Source: Leptospira kemamanensis
GTDB taxonomy: Bacteria; Spirochaetota; Leptospiria; Leptospirales; Leptospiraceae
Direction of reading: 5' to 3'
NCBI RefSeq assembly: GCF_004769665.1
Contig: NZ_RQGG01000026.1
Span: 1-10,269, forward strand
Length of the DNA: 10,269 nt
Part shown: positions 1 to 7,830 of the stretch, piece after piece
Position numbering within the stretch: position 1 is the stretch's first letter
Layout: each line of letters opens with the position of its first letter
The notes under the pieces: generated by a model
Databases searched by the model: none
What the model was told of the DNA's origin: nothing
The model's input: the letters and a program-made list of their open reading frames with translations, nothing else
Translations under genes and position numbers: made by a program

Positions 1-1
1 T

Positions 2-88
2 AATTTAATAGGTTCTCTCATTTTCCTTCTGAATGCTGTCGTTGCTGGTCATTTTATAAAAAAAGATAAAGAGATTTTCCAATCGTAA
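2..88 (+). CDS. C-terminal end of a possible membrane protein (partial, 5' end outside window)
   Basis: An open frame enters from the left edge and ends at a TAA at 86-88, giving about 28 residues. They read as a hydrophobic helix (core SLIFLLNAVVAGHF) followed by a charged tail (KKDKEIFQS). That pattern is typical of a last transmembrane segment with a short cytoplasmic tail. The other two plus frames are unconvincing: one stops at once, the other gives a cysteine-rich peptide. The last 35 bases overlap, antisense, the 3' end of the AraC-type gene, so the two genes would converge and overlap. The charged tail may have been acquired by reading into regulator DNA after a rearrangement. No function can be assigned from so short a piece, and the call could be a chance open frame. 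Confidence 0.4.
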   Translation, partial: NLIGSLIFLLNAVVAGHFIKKDKEIFQS

Positions 89-695
89 ATCCAAGATCAA
101 ATCGCAATTTTTCTTTCGGAGTAATGTCCGGGTCATCTTGTGAAATTCCGATCCATTTATGACTTCCATTTTCTAATTTCCAACTTTTGTACAAAGAAAG
201 TAACGATACCATTTCTTTACTTTTGGGAAGTGGACCAGGTAATGATTCATAACTTCCAATGTGGCGTGTGAAGATGAGAGTAAATGAAGAGATATTTCGT
301 TTGATGAAGTTATGTGGTGAGATACCTTGGGGGTAAGTCATCTTGTCATTTGATTTTGAATTGATTTTTTTTTTGTGTTTTTTCCGAAAGTTAGATGGTG
401 TGACTCCAATCACACGTTTGAATGCCTTTGTAAATGCTTCGTTTGAGGAAAAACCTGATTCTATCGCAATTTCCAAAATTGGGAAATTTGTAATTTTTAA
501 TTCGTATGCGGCTTTTTCGATCCTCAGTCTTTTGATGTAAGATTTTACATTTTCCTTTTGAATTGATTTAAAAAAACGATGGAAATGCCAATCACTATAC
601 CCAGTTAAAAAAGCAATTTGGTTGAGACCCAATTCCTTTTCCAATTGGGTTTCTATTTTTTTCCAAACTGGATAAATATTGGTTTTTGGATTCAC
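54..695 (-). CDS. AraC-family transcriptional regulator with truncated GyrI-like domain
   Basis: This 213-residue protein starts at GTG; the same frame has a stop codon five codons upstream and no ATG between. Residues about 12-106 form the AraC DNA-binding domain: a first helix-turn-helix around 25-45 (LNQIAFLTGYSDWHFHRFF) and a second around 73-96 (ILEIAIESGFSSNEAFTKAF), closing with the family-typical GVTPSNFRK. After a lysine-rich linker, residues about 130-205 match the first half of a GyrI-like (SOUL/BmrR-type) ligand domain, with a HIGSYESL-like strand and the DDPDITPKEKLRFD segment. Members with this layout are normally near 280-300 residues. Here the frame ends right after the RFDLGFTIG strand, so about half of the sensor domain is missing and no other frame restores it. 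DNA binding may survive while ligand sensing is probably lost. The GTG start has only a weak ribosome site and is preceded by a 12-bp inverted repeat that could be an operator or RNA hairpin. Confidence 0.85.
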   Translation of the reverse strand: MNPKTNIYPVWKKIETQLEKELGLNQIAFLTGYSDWHFHRFFKSIQKENVKSYIKRLRIEKAAYELKITNFPILEIAIESGFSSNEAFTKAFKRVIGVTPSNFRKKHKKKINSKSNDKMTYPQGISPHNFIKRNISSFTLIFTRHIGSYESLPGPLPKSKEMVSLLSLYKSWKLENGSHKWIGISQDDPDITPKEKLRFDLGFTIGKSLYLFL

Positions 696-698
696 ATG

Positions 699-734
699 AC
701 CATTTACTTTTCATAAAAATAGAAAGTAAATGGT
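699..734. repeat. Perfect 12-bp inverted repeat before the AraC-type gene
   Basis: The arms ACCATTTACTTT (699-710) and AAAGTAAATGGT (723-734) are exact reverse complements around a 12-base spacer. On the minus strand the repeat lies between the VOC gene stop (748) and the GTG start of the regulator (695), with one arm covering the place where a ribosome would bind. It could be an operator for autoregulation or an RNA hairpin limiting translation. Read on the plus strand the hairpin is followed by a run of seven T, so it also resembles an intrinsic terminator for rightward transcription. No plus-strand gene in view obviously needs one, apart from the frame ending at 88. Confidence 0.55.
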
Positions 735-747
735 ATTTTTTTAATCA

Positions 748-1140
748 TTAATTCATATTTCGTTCTTGGACAATATCAATTCCAATGCCATTGGGATCTA
801 CGAGAGTGAAGTGTATATCTCCCCATTCCTCTTCCGTCAAAGGAAGATCAATGGGAGCATTTTTTTCTTTCATTTTTTCATATTCTAGTTTTATATTTTT
901 TGTTTCAAAGATAAACCAAATTCCTGAATTTTGATATGGTTTTTGAAAATACGATTTTCTCACCTGTTCTTGGTTTGGTGCCATAATTGCTAATTCGACT
1001 TCAGGTGAATTTGGTAAACAGAGCAAAATGAACCACTCTGTTTCAAATTTTGTCTCTAAACCTAACCAAGTTTTAAAAAACTCTTTTGTTTCTTTTAATT
1101 TTTCTGTGATAATGCCTGTATGGATTTGTTGGAATGCCAT
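748..1140 (-). CDS. VOC-superfamily (glyoxalase/bleomycin-resistance fold) protein
   Basis: This 130-residue protein has the vicinal-oxygen-chelate fold, read as two beta-alpha-beta-beta-beta modules at about residues 3-55 and 72-126. Family marks are QIHTGI at the first strand, VELAIM closing module one, and the C-terminal GDIHFTLVDPNG followed by IDIVQ. Candidate metal ligands are His7, Glu49, His110 and Asp122, but without an alignment these are tentative. The substrate cannot be told; the family covers lyases, dioxygenases and binding or resistance proteins, and the protein is probably cytosolic. The start is placed at the ATG at 1140 because AAAGGAG ends six bases before it; an in-frame extension to 1173 adds only a stretch that spans this site. 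The 219 bases between it and the kinase hold that gene's terminator and a TATAAT (1227-1232) without a good -35 box, so it is probably transcribed separately. Confidence 0.85.
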   Translation of the reverse strand: MAFQQIHTGIITEKLKETKEFFKTWLGLETKFETEWFILLCLPNSPEVELAIMAPNQEQVRKSYFQKPYQNSGIWFIFETKNIKLEYEKMKEKNAPIDLPLTEEEWGDIHFTLVDPNGIGIDIVQERNMN

Positions 1141-1146
1141 AGTAAT

Positions 1147-1153
1147 CTCCTTT
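1147..1153 (-). promoter_or_regulatory. Ribosome binding site of the VOC gene
   Basis: On the minus strand AAAGGAG stands six bases before the ATG at 1140. It is the strongest Shine-Dalgarno sequence among the minus-strand genes here, and it decides the start of the VOC protein against the longer open frame. Confidence 0.8.
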
Positions 1154-1256
1154 ATAAAAAAGAATATAGGCATTTAAGAATAATACTGGATCGTTTTTGC
1201 GATTTTGATCAAATTAGGTTGAAATCATTATATAACCCCAAAAAAATGTTGATTCT

Positions 1257-1278
1257 AAAAAGGGGGAAGGTGTTCCCC
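1257..1278 (-). terminator. Intrinsic terminator after the histidine kinase gene
   Basis: On the minus strand GGGGAA, loop CACC, and TTCCCC form a six-pair GC-rich stem followed by C and five T. It begins about 80 bases after the kinase stop codon. It probably ends the transcript that carries the kinase and perhaps the upstream trehalose genes, and separates them from the VOC gene. Confidence 0.75.
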
Positions 1279-1359
1279 AAATATCTTCGTAAATCATAGG
1301 TATCTACAATTGTTATGATGAAAAGAGTGAGGACTGGTCCAAAGAAAGAATCATTCCCA

Positions 1360-4300
1360 TTAGAACTCTGGTAGCGAAATCGTAAATATAGTTTTCCCTG
1401 GGGTAGAATCGACTTCAATTTGGCCATTGTGTTTTAGGATCACTCTGCGTACAATATCAAGTCCTAAACCACTTCCTTCACCTAACTCTTTTGTGGTGAA
1501 AAAAGGTTCGAAGATTCTGTCTTTGATCTCATCATTGATCCCACAACCAGTATCTTCGATACTTACTTTCGCCCATGCACTTTCATCCTGGCTGATGGTA
1601 ATGGTTAAAATTCCTTTGTACGACATGGCTTGGATGGCGTTAAAAATTAAATTGGTCCAAACTTGGATCAAATCATCCGGATAACAATCGATGAAAACTT
1701 GAGATGCCGGATAATTACGAACAATTTTGATCCCATTTTTGATTTGGCTGTTATATAAAATTAATACAGTTTCGATATTGGCGACTAAATCAGTTTTGAT
1801 TTTATTCCCTTGTTTGTCGAAATGGGAAAAGTTTTTTAAAGCATAAAGAATTTTAGATACACGTTGAATCGATTCCAAAATGGAATTTAGATTTTGAGAA
1901 GTGTGTATGTATTGAATTCCATAATTGAAAAAATCCAAAAAATCATCTTCATGGCAAAGATGTTGTATGATACTCAGTCCATTTTGAACCCCTGAATCTA
2001 CCACTTCCTCAGCAATATATTCTGAATCTCTGCATCCCAAAGATTCTAAAGTTTCGTATATTGATTTTTTTTGTTTCCTTGCTTCTGATCCATGTAATTG
2101 GTTTCTTTTTTCAAATGACTCGATCATCCATCTGATATACAGTTCCCGTTTTTCTTTTGGTTGATTTGCAAGTAAGGCGATAATTTTTTCCTGATTGAAA
2201 ATTTGATTCTTAATATTTTCTAAAATGAGTTGGCTTGAAGCTTTGATCGCTCCCATCGGATTGTTGATTTCATGTGCAATACCTGCAATCAATTGGCCAA
2301 GAGAAGCCATCTTTTCGTTTAGAATTAATTGAGATTGGGTTAATTTTAATTCTTTTAACGTTTTTTCCAATTCCATCGTTTGAGAGAAAATTAAATCGTT
2401 TTTTTCTTTGATTTCTTTGAGAGCTTCTTTGATCGATTCGGCTTCATTAATTAAAGTTAAATCGATGAACGATAAAATGAATTTACCTTCTTCAAATTCC
2501 TTTTTGTTTACTTGGATGGGGATTAAGGTTCCATCTTTTTTAATCCCTTCCAAAGAAAATGATTTGTCTTTATTGTCGATTCCGTTCCAAAGGGGATCTG
2601 CAATGATCTCTTTCACAGACAAATGATGAATGAAATCATAACCAAATAATTTTTTGAAAGCAAGATTCGCATCTAAAATCAAATCACCTTCTGTGATGAT
2701 GATGGCTTCACTGGCAAAGTTATAAAAATTGCGAAACCTTTCTTCCTTGCTTTGTAGTTTTAATTCAAATTCGTATTTTGCAGATACGTTTTCTAATACA
2801 CCTACTTGTCTATTCGATCCTGAAATATCATTGCTGATAAATGTGCCTCGATCTTCGATTGGGATATATGTATTGTCTTTTTTGCGAAGTCGATAAAAGG
2901 CATGATAAGGACTTCTTGTTCCTATTGCATCCGCTAACAATTCCTTTGTGAACATCCTGTCATCAGGATGGATTAAGTTTAGCCAACCTTCTATGTCTAA
3001 ATGATTGAATTCTTCAATTTCATATCCTAAAACCGATTTGATGGCACCATCCCATTCTATTTGATTTAAATTAATATTATAATCGTAGATGATTAGCCCA
3101 GTTTGGTTGGCAACTTTATGGAACCTGGCTTCATTTTCTAAAAGAGCAATTCTTTTTTTACGAGAATCATCTATGTCTTCAATACTTCCGATGATGACTG
3201 TTCCGCTAACTTCTGTTTGGATTGCTTTCCCTTGGACTCTGACCCAAAAATTGGGATGACTGAGTATTTCTAACTCTAAATCAAAAGGGATCAGTTCTTT
3301 TTCTGCTTTGATCAATGCCTCTACTAACATTGATTTGCTTTCTTCTGCAAAAAAGGCAATTAAGGAGTGGATAGAAGGGATATAGTGTTTTGGTTCCACC
3401 CTCAAAAGATAATATAAATCCGATGTCCAAAACATTTGGTTTGACTGAATCGTCCATTCCCAAACTCCTGATTTGGAGATTCTTCTGATTTCTTCACTTA
3501 AGTCGTTTTGTTTTTTTAATTGTAATTCAAGTGCTTTTGAAGTAGTGATGTCTTGGGCTACTCCTAACACTTCTGTGGGGATACCGTCCACATTAAAGGA
3601 AAAGTTTGTTTCCCATACACGAAACCAGTGAACGTTTCCGTTCCTATGGAAAACTCGAAAATCCAATACATAGATATCTGTATTTTTTTCTTCCATCATC
3701 TTTTTAGAATGGGTTTCAATCAGATGGAGATCTTCAGGATGAAGTATGTTTTTTATTAAATAATCATAATTTAGAATGGGTTCTACTTCGAATCCTAAAA
3801 AACTTTCGATACTATTGTTTAAGTATAAAAATTGATTGGTGGCAAGATCTTGGATGTAAATGATTGCTGGTAACGTTTTTGTTACTCTTTCTAATAATTT
3901 TTCCTTTTGACTTAGTTTCTTTTGTAATTCAACCAAGATGTCTTTTTTTTGGATGACTCCTTTTGCAAAACGTTTTCCATCTTTTCCGATATAATTGAGA
4001 AGTTTGATTTCGCAGTAAACTTCTTCGCCTAAATGATTTAAGTGGACCCAATCAAATTTTACGATTCCATATTTGAATCCATCTTCAATATACTTTATGG
4101 CGAGGATTTCTGATGGTTGTCCATTCGGTTGGAATTTGGGACTGATATCAATGACTGAAAGTTTTTGTAGTTCTTCTTTTGTGTATCCTAAGATGGTGGT
4201 AAACTTAGTATTACAATCAATGAAGAGTTGGCTCTCCATATCTAAAACAACGACAGCATCTTCGTCTTCTTCAAAAAAAGTTCGGTATGTGTTTTCTTCC

Positions 4301-4377
4301 TTTTCTCGCAATAGATTCTCTAGATAACGAATCTTTTCTTTTGCCTCCTCGAGAGTGATGTGTTCGTTTGGTTCCAT
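1360..4377 (-). CDS. Soluble multi-PAS sensor histidine kinase
   Basis: This 1005-residue protein has no membrane segment or signal peptide, so it should sense cytosolic signals. After a short N-terminal coiled coil come five PAS-like regions, roughly at residues 30-145, 165-285, 295-408, 413-535 and 545-645. Several carry the PAS/PAC signature, for example LGYTKEEL, ILHPEDLHLI and LIHPDDRMF. A coiled coil (about 645-690) leads to the dimerisation helix with the H-box AGIAHEINNP; the phosphoacceptor is His702. The ATPase domain has the N-box TNLIFNAIQA (Asn913), G1 DTGCGI (942-947), F-box FEPFFTT (956-962) and G2 GEGSGLGL (966-973), so it looks catalytically complete. Between the two dimerisation helices lies an unusual insert of about 105 residues (about 722-828). 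No receiver domain or response regulator is present, so its partner is unknown. The start follows the membrane-protein gene by 46 bp and has no clear ribosome site. Confidence 0.93.
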   Translation of the reverse strand: MEPNEHITLEEAKEKIRYLENLLREKEENTYRTFFEEDEDAVVVLDMESQLFIDCNTKFTTILGYTKEELQKLSVIDISPKFQPNGQPSEILAIKYIEDGFKYGIVKFDWVHLNHLGEEVYCEIKLLNYIGKDGKRFAKGVIQKKDILVELQKKLSQKEKLLERVTKTLPAIIYIQDLATNQFLYLNNSIESFLGFEVEPILNYDYLIKNILHPEDLHLIETHSKKMMEEKNTDIYVLDFRVFHRNGNVHWFRVWETNFSFNVDGIPTEVLGVAQDITTSKALELQLKKQNDLSEEIRRISKSGVWEWTIQSNQMFWTSDLYYLLRVEPKHYIPSIHSLIAFFAEESKSMLVEALIKAEKELIPFDLELEILSHPNFWVRVQGKAIQTEVSGTVIIGSIEDIDDSRKKRIALLENEARFHKVANQTGLIIYDYNINLNQIEWDGAIKSVLGYEIEEFNHLDIEGWLNLIHPDDRMFTKELLADAIGTRSPYHAFYRLRKKDNTYIPIEDRGTFISNDISGSNRQVGVLENVSAKYEFELKLQSKEERFRNFYNFASEAIIITEGDLILDANLAFKKLFGYDFIHHLSVKEIIADPLWNGIDNKDKSFSLEGIKKDGTLIPIQVNKKEFEEGKFILSFIDLTLINEAESIKEALKEIKEKNDLIFSQTMELEKTLKELKLTQSQLILNEKMASLGQLIAGIAHEINNPMGAIKASSQLILENIKNQIFNQEKIIALLANQPKEKRELYIRWMIESFEKRNQLHGSEARKQKKSIYETLESLGCRDSEYIAEEVVDSGVQNGLSIIQHLCHEDDFLDFFNYGIQYIHTSQNLNSILESIQRVSKILYALKNFSHFDKQGNKIKTDLVANIETVLILYNSQIKNGIKIVRNYPASQVFIDCYPDDLIQVWTNLIFNAIQAMSYKGILTITISQDESAWAKVSIEDTGCGINDEIKDRIFEPFFTTKELGEGSGLGLDIVRRVILKHNGQIEVDSTPGKTIFTISLPEF

Positions 4378-4397
4378 GGGTGGTAGCGTTCATAAGT

Positions 4398-4409
4398 ATT
4401 CCATGGAAT
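4398..4409. repeat. 12-bp palindrome between the membrane-protein gene and the kinase gene
   Basis: ATTCCATGGAAT is a perfect palindrome inside the 46-bp gap, 20 bases upstream of the kinase ATG. It could be an operator half-site pair, but a palindrome of this size in a short AT-rich gap may be chance. No U-tract follows it, so it is not a terminator. Confidence 0.25.
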
Positions 4410-4423
4410 GCCAAAGCTTCAAC

Positions 4424-5950
4424 TTAAAAATCGGTGCGTACACATTTTTGACTCATGATTTTGGAAGTATCCAAGGAAGGACTACATGTGTATCCGTTTG
4501 CTTTTGCTTCACGGAGAATTGATTGGTAAGAATCTTTTTCGTCCTCAGTTCCCATGGTTTCTTTTTTTACATAGAGAAGTAAAAATTCAGGTGTTTTGTT
4601 TTGCATCAAATTGTAATAAAAATAGTAAACAAGGAAATCATTCCTCACGCAGATTACTTTTTTGGAGATGAGATCAAGTGTATATCCTCCTGATAATACT
4701 TCACTAGTTGTAACAATTAAATCAGATTGGAAATTGGATAATTCAGACTTAAGTTTTTTAAGTTCCTTACTGGAAAAATAAAAAACAATTAGGATGAGAA
4801 GGGCACAGAAAAAAGTCCAAATTCCTAGACTATAAAAAATAAGTTTTTGATTTTGGATTTTGAAAAACATTTCGTTGAGTAAAAACGTTAGAGGAAAAAC
4901 TAAAATAGCAAGATACCGTCCATTTAGCGTTAAGCCATCGTTAGGAGACGTAATTGCAACAAAGATTAAAAAATGAAAAATGACTAAGATGTGAAAGAGT
5001 AAGGTAGGATTTGATTGGAGATTTTCTTTTTTTAGTTTGAAGAGAGTATATAAATAGATTGGACTTTGTAAGAAAAAACCTAAAGTCCACATTTCCTTTT
5101 TTGGAAAGGTAAAAATAATGGAGATAAATATTTGTATTTGATCGATGATCGTTTTTTCAAATTTACCAAAATTTGCCAAATGTCTTGTTCCCAGTGGATC
5201 CGTATAACTCTTGTAATTCCAAATGATAAATGCAAACAACACAATGGCGAATAGGAAATACCGAATTGGATGTAGAATTTTTACAAAGGTTTCTTTTCGT
5301 TTCACCACTTGGAGGTAAAACAGCGCCATCTGGATAGAAACAAATAATAAAATTCCTTCTAGTCGTAACCATAAGGACAAACCAAGAAACAAATTGCCGA
5401 GTAACCATTCTTTTGTTTGGTTTGTTTGAAAGGCTTGTAACAAAAAATAATACCCGTAAGCCGAAAGTAAGATAAATAGCCCATTTTCTGAAAAATCGAT
5501 CAATAAGGGGAAAATAACTGTTCCCAATATAGCAAACACAATCACAGGGATTGCAAAATTGTTTTTTTGCATCAGGTGAATGAAAAGTGCCAAATAAATA
5601 AAATTGAGATAAGGTAAAAAGTGATGAGGTATCACACCTAATAAAGAGTAAACGAATGTGAAGCCAATGGGGTATTGGCCAATGAGTCGATCCTGATTGA
5701 GGAAAACAAAATTTTCATTTAGAGGGCTCATTAGAAATAATGGGTCTAGATGTTTTGCTGGATAAAGGACTGATTCCGTTGTCCAGTTTTGTTGCCATAA
5801 GGACACAACTTGTATCCATTTGATGAGTGGGTCGGAGATATAAAATTGATCCACCCGAATGAAGACTTGTGTGAGAAGTAAAAATAAGGGAATGAAAAAG
5901 AGAATGATGCCAGATCGATTTTTGAAAGAAAACATAGCCAAATTCTGCAT
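4424..5950 (-). CDS. Polytopic membrane protein, putative GT-C-type glycosyltransferase
   Basis: This 508-residue protein has about ten to twelve hydrophobic segments (first at residues 13-33, last at about 369-392) and a C-terminal soluble part of about 115 residues containing three cysteines (434, 489, 503). The first loop after TM1 carries acidic residues in DQFYISDPLIKW (Asp34, Asp40), and a later segment has LWLRLEGILLF. This resembles GT-C transferases, which use an acidic residue in that loop and a polyprenyl-phosphate sugar donor. From memory it also resembles the Leptospira LA_3751/LA_3752 putative glycosyltransferase family. The likely role is adding a sugar to an envelope component at the outer face of the inner membrane, but the acceptor is unknown. 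The start is the ATG at 5950, with GGA nine bases upstream; the frame extends to a TTG at 5968, which is less likely. It lies 103 bp after the GH15 gene and 46 bp before the kinase gene. Confidence 0.75.
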   Translation of the reverse strand: MQNLAMFSFKNRSGIILFFIPLFLLLTQVFIRVDQFYISDPLIKWIQVVSLWQQNWTTESVLYPAKHLDPLFLMSPLNENFVFLNQDRLIGQYPIGFTFVYSLLGVIPHHFLPYLNFIYLALFIHLMQKNNFAIPVIVFAILGTVIFPLLIDFSENGLFILLSAYGYYFLLQAFQTNQTKEWLLGNLFLGLSLWLRLEGILLFVSIQMALFYLQVVKRKETFVKILHPIRYFLFAIVLFAFIIWNYKSYTDPLGTRHLANFGKFEKTIIDQIQIFISIIFTFPKKEMWTLGFFLQSPIYLYTLFKLKKENLQSNPTLLFHILVIFHFLIFVAITSPNDGLTLNGRYLAILVFPLTFLLNEMFFKIQNQKLIFYSLGIWTFFCALLILIVFYFSSKELKKLKSELSNFQSDLIVTTSEVLSGGYTLDLISKKVICVRNDFLVYYFYYNLMQNKTPEFLLLYVKKETMGTEDEKDSYQSILREAKANGYTCSPSLDTSKIMSQKCVRTDF

Positions 5951-6053
5951 AGTTTTTTTTCCAATCAATCAAAAATTGACAGCCTTCTTCGATTGGGATT
6001 TTAGATTCGTGTGGATCGATTAGGAATTTTCACTTGATCCTTCGGACATTTTT

Positions 6054-7829
6054 TTACCAAAAAAGGCTTCTCGATTTTTTCACGGCAATTTTATGGGCGG
6101 CATTCACGAGGCCCACATGACTATAGGTTTGTGGAAAATTACCCCACTGGCTCCCCGAATTGGATTCAATGTCTTCGCTAAACAAACCAACATGATTTGC
6201 ATGTTCACAAACAAAATCGAATAACTGAATTGCTTCTTCCAATCGATCCATACAAGCTAAGGCTTCAATGTACCAAAAAGTACAAACCAAAAAAGTAGTT
6301 TCTGGTTTTCCGAAATCATCCTTATGAAGGTAACGATAGATAAATCCTTCTTTGGTTTTTAATTGGAATTCAATTGCTTGGATATGTGATTTTGCTTTCG
6401 CCGAATGTGGATCCAAATAACCTAAAGTGATGAGTTGTAATAAACTGGCATCCAAGTCTTTTTTCCCTTGGGCTTGGGTATAACATCCTAACTCTTTGTC
6501 ATAACAGGATTCAATATTGAATTCTGCCTCCTTCATCAATCGTTCTGCTTTTTCCAATAAGTTCTGTTTTTCTAATTTAAGGGCAATTTCCTTTGCTGCT
6601 TTTGCGCCAATCCAATGGAATAAATATGTGTAACAATGTTTTTGCGAAAAGTTTCGAAACTCCCAAAGTCCAGCATCAGGTTCATCCATGGTGATTTCGA
6701 TTTGATCTAAGATTTTTTGGATTAAATTTAAATTGTGAAATCTATTTTTTTCGGGGATACGTTCATCCGAATACAACGGTAAAAGTGATAGAAGGATTTG
6801 TCCATATGCATCGTTTTGTTTGTGAGTGTAAGCAGAGTTACCGATCCGCACTGGTTTGTTACCTTGGTAACCATCTAAATCTAAAATCTTTTCCTCTAAT
6901 AAGTGTTCGCCGAAAATGCTATACAATGGTTGGAAACGGCCATCCTCTGTTGGCGTTAGGTTGCTAATGTATTGTGAATACTTTTCTAACTCTTCAAATT
7001 GTCCCAGATTGGTTAAGGCTAATAACGTGTAGAAGCCGTCTCGTAGCCAACAAAAACGATAATCCCAATTTCTTTCTGAATTTGGTGATTCGGGCAAACT
7101 TGTTGTCGATGCGGCAATGATGGCACCTGTCTCTTGGAATTGATGGAGTTTTAAACAAAGAGCAGAGCGGATCTGTTGTTTTTGTGCGAAATTGGGAATG
7201 GTACAATGTTTTACCCAGTTCTGCCAATATTGTTTTGTCTTTGTAAATTCTTCTTCGATGAATTCGGGAAGAGGGATGTCAATTTTTCCCGTTTCCAAAA
7301 GGGATATATAAATGGTTTGGTTGAGATGAAATTCTTTTTCTTTTACAATTTGGTTTAAGGATACATTGGATTGGATGTAAAAATTGATTTGATTCGTTTC
7401 GTATATGATTTGTTCGGCGACGATATTTGGTTTTAGTGTTTGATTTCCATAATCATAAGTGGGATTTAGTTCTATTTTGATTTTGACATCTCCTGTTAAA
7501 GGAACTATCTTTCGGTATAAATTTCTAGGGGAACGTAAAATTCCATTTTGATAGTACCTTGGCGCAAAATCAATGACTGCGAATGATCCAAATTCCGTTT
7601 GGATTTCTGTTTTTAAAATATTTGTATTTTCTAAGTAAGATTGAGAACTACTGATCAATTTTGTTGTTGGCGAAATTTTGAAATTTCCGCAACGTTTGTC
7701 CAATAATTTCCCGAAGATAGGAGAACTATCAAAAAAAGGCCAACACATCCAAACAATATCTGCCAAAGAATCGATATGTGCGATGAAACTTCCATTTCCA
7801 ATGATGCCTGTATTATATTTGTGATTCAT
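6054..7829 (-). CDS. GH15 family glycoside hydrolase, possible cytoplasmic trehalase
   Basis: This 591-residue protein has the GH15 layout: an N-terminal beta-sandwich domain (about 1-200, opening GIIGNGSFIAHIDSLADIVW) and an alpha/alpha-barrel catalytic domain. Motifs seen are NWDYRFCWLRDGFYTL (254-269), PDAGLWEFR with the probable general acid Glu390, and LFSEDIES (549-556) with the probable base Glu552, then WGNFPQTYSHVGLVNAA. GH15 enzymes are inverting glucosidases, including glucoamylases, glucodextranases and the mycobacterial-type trehalases. No signal peptide is visible, so it acts inside the cell. It starts one base after the OtsAB stop (TGAAATG), with AAAGG nine bases upstream, so translation is probably coupled. 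This pairing favours trehalose or an alpha-glucan as substrate, which is inference. Sequence alone does not separate trehalase from glucoamylase. The length is normal for the family and both catalytic residues are present. Confidence 0.9.
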   Translation of the reverse strand: MNHKYNTGIIGNGSFIAHIDSLADIVWMCWPFFDSSPIFGKLLDKRCGNFKISPTTKLISSSQSYLENTNILKTEIQTEFGSFAVIDFAPRYYQNGILRSPRNLYRKIVPLTGDVKIKIELNPTYDYGNQTLKPNIVAEQIIYETNQINFYIQSNVSLNQIVKEKEFHLNQTIYISLLETGKIDIPLPEFIEEEFTKTKQYWQNWVKHCTIPNFAQKQQIRSALCLKLHQFQETGAIIAASTTSLPESPNSERNWDYRFCWLRDGFYTLLALTNLGQFEELEKYSQYISNLTPTEDGRFQPLYSIFGEHLLEEKILDLDGYQGNKPVRIGNSAYTHKQNDAYGQILLSLLPLYSDERIPEKNRFHNLNLIQKILDQIEITMDEPDAGLWEFRNFSQKHCYTYLFHWIGAKAAKEIALKLEKQNLLEKAERLMKEAEFNIESCYDKELGCYTQAQGKKDLDASLLQLITLGYLDPHSAKAKSHIQAIEFQLKTKEGFIYRYLHKDDFGKPETTFLVCTFWYIEALACMDRLEEAIQLFDFVCEHANHVGLFSEDIESNSGSQWGNFPQTYSHVGLVNAAHKIAVKKSRSLFW

Positions 7830-7830
7830 T

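Noticed and set aside
5..52. Minus-strand 15-codon frame MTSNDSIQKENERTY after the regulator stop
   Set aside because: It has no ribosome site and does not match the missing half of the GyrI-like domain; the opposite strand reads better as a membrane helix.
1141..1173. Longer VOC protein starting 11 residues upstream
   Set aside because: The added residues span the strong AAAGGAG ribosome site of the ATG at 1140, and the fold begins only after that ATG.
1227..1232. TATAAT as promoter of the VOC gene
   Set aside because: The hexamer is perfect, but no -35 box stands at 16-18 bases, and such hexamers are common in AT-rich DNA; kept only as a note in the VOC entry.
5951..5968. TTG start giving six extra residues to the membrane protein
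   Set aside because: TTG is a rare start and a same-frame ATG follows at 5950; the extra residues add no recognisable feature.
5965..5979. Small inverted repeat (TCAAT and ATTGA) before the membrane-protein gene
   Set aside because: Five AT-rich pairs with no T-run in the right place; expected by chance at this composition.
6020..6049. Nine-codon frame MSEGSSENS just after the GH15 stop
   Set aside because: It has no ribosome site of its own and is too short to separate from chance.
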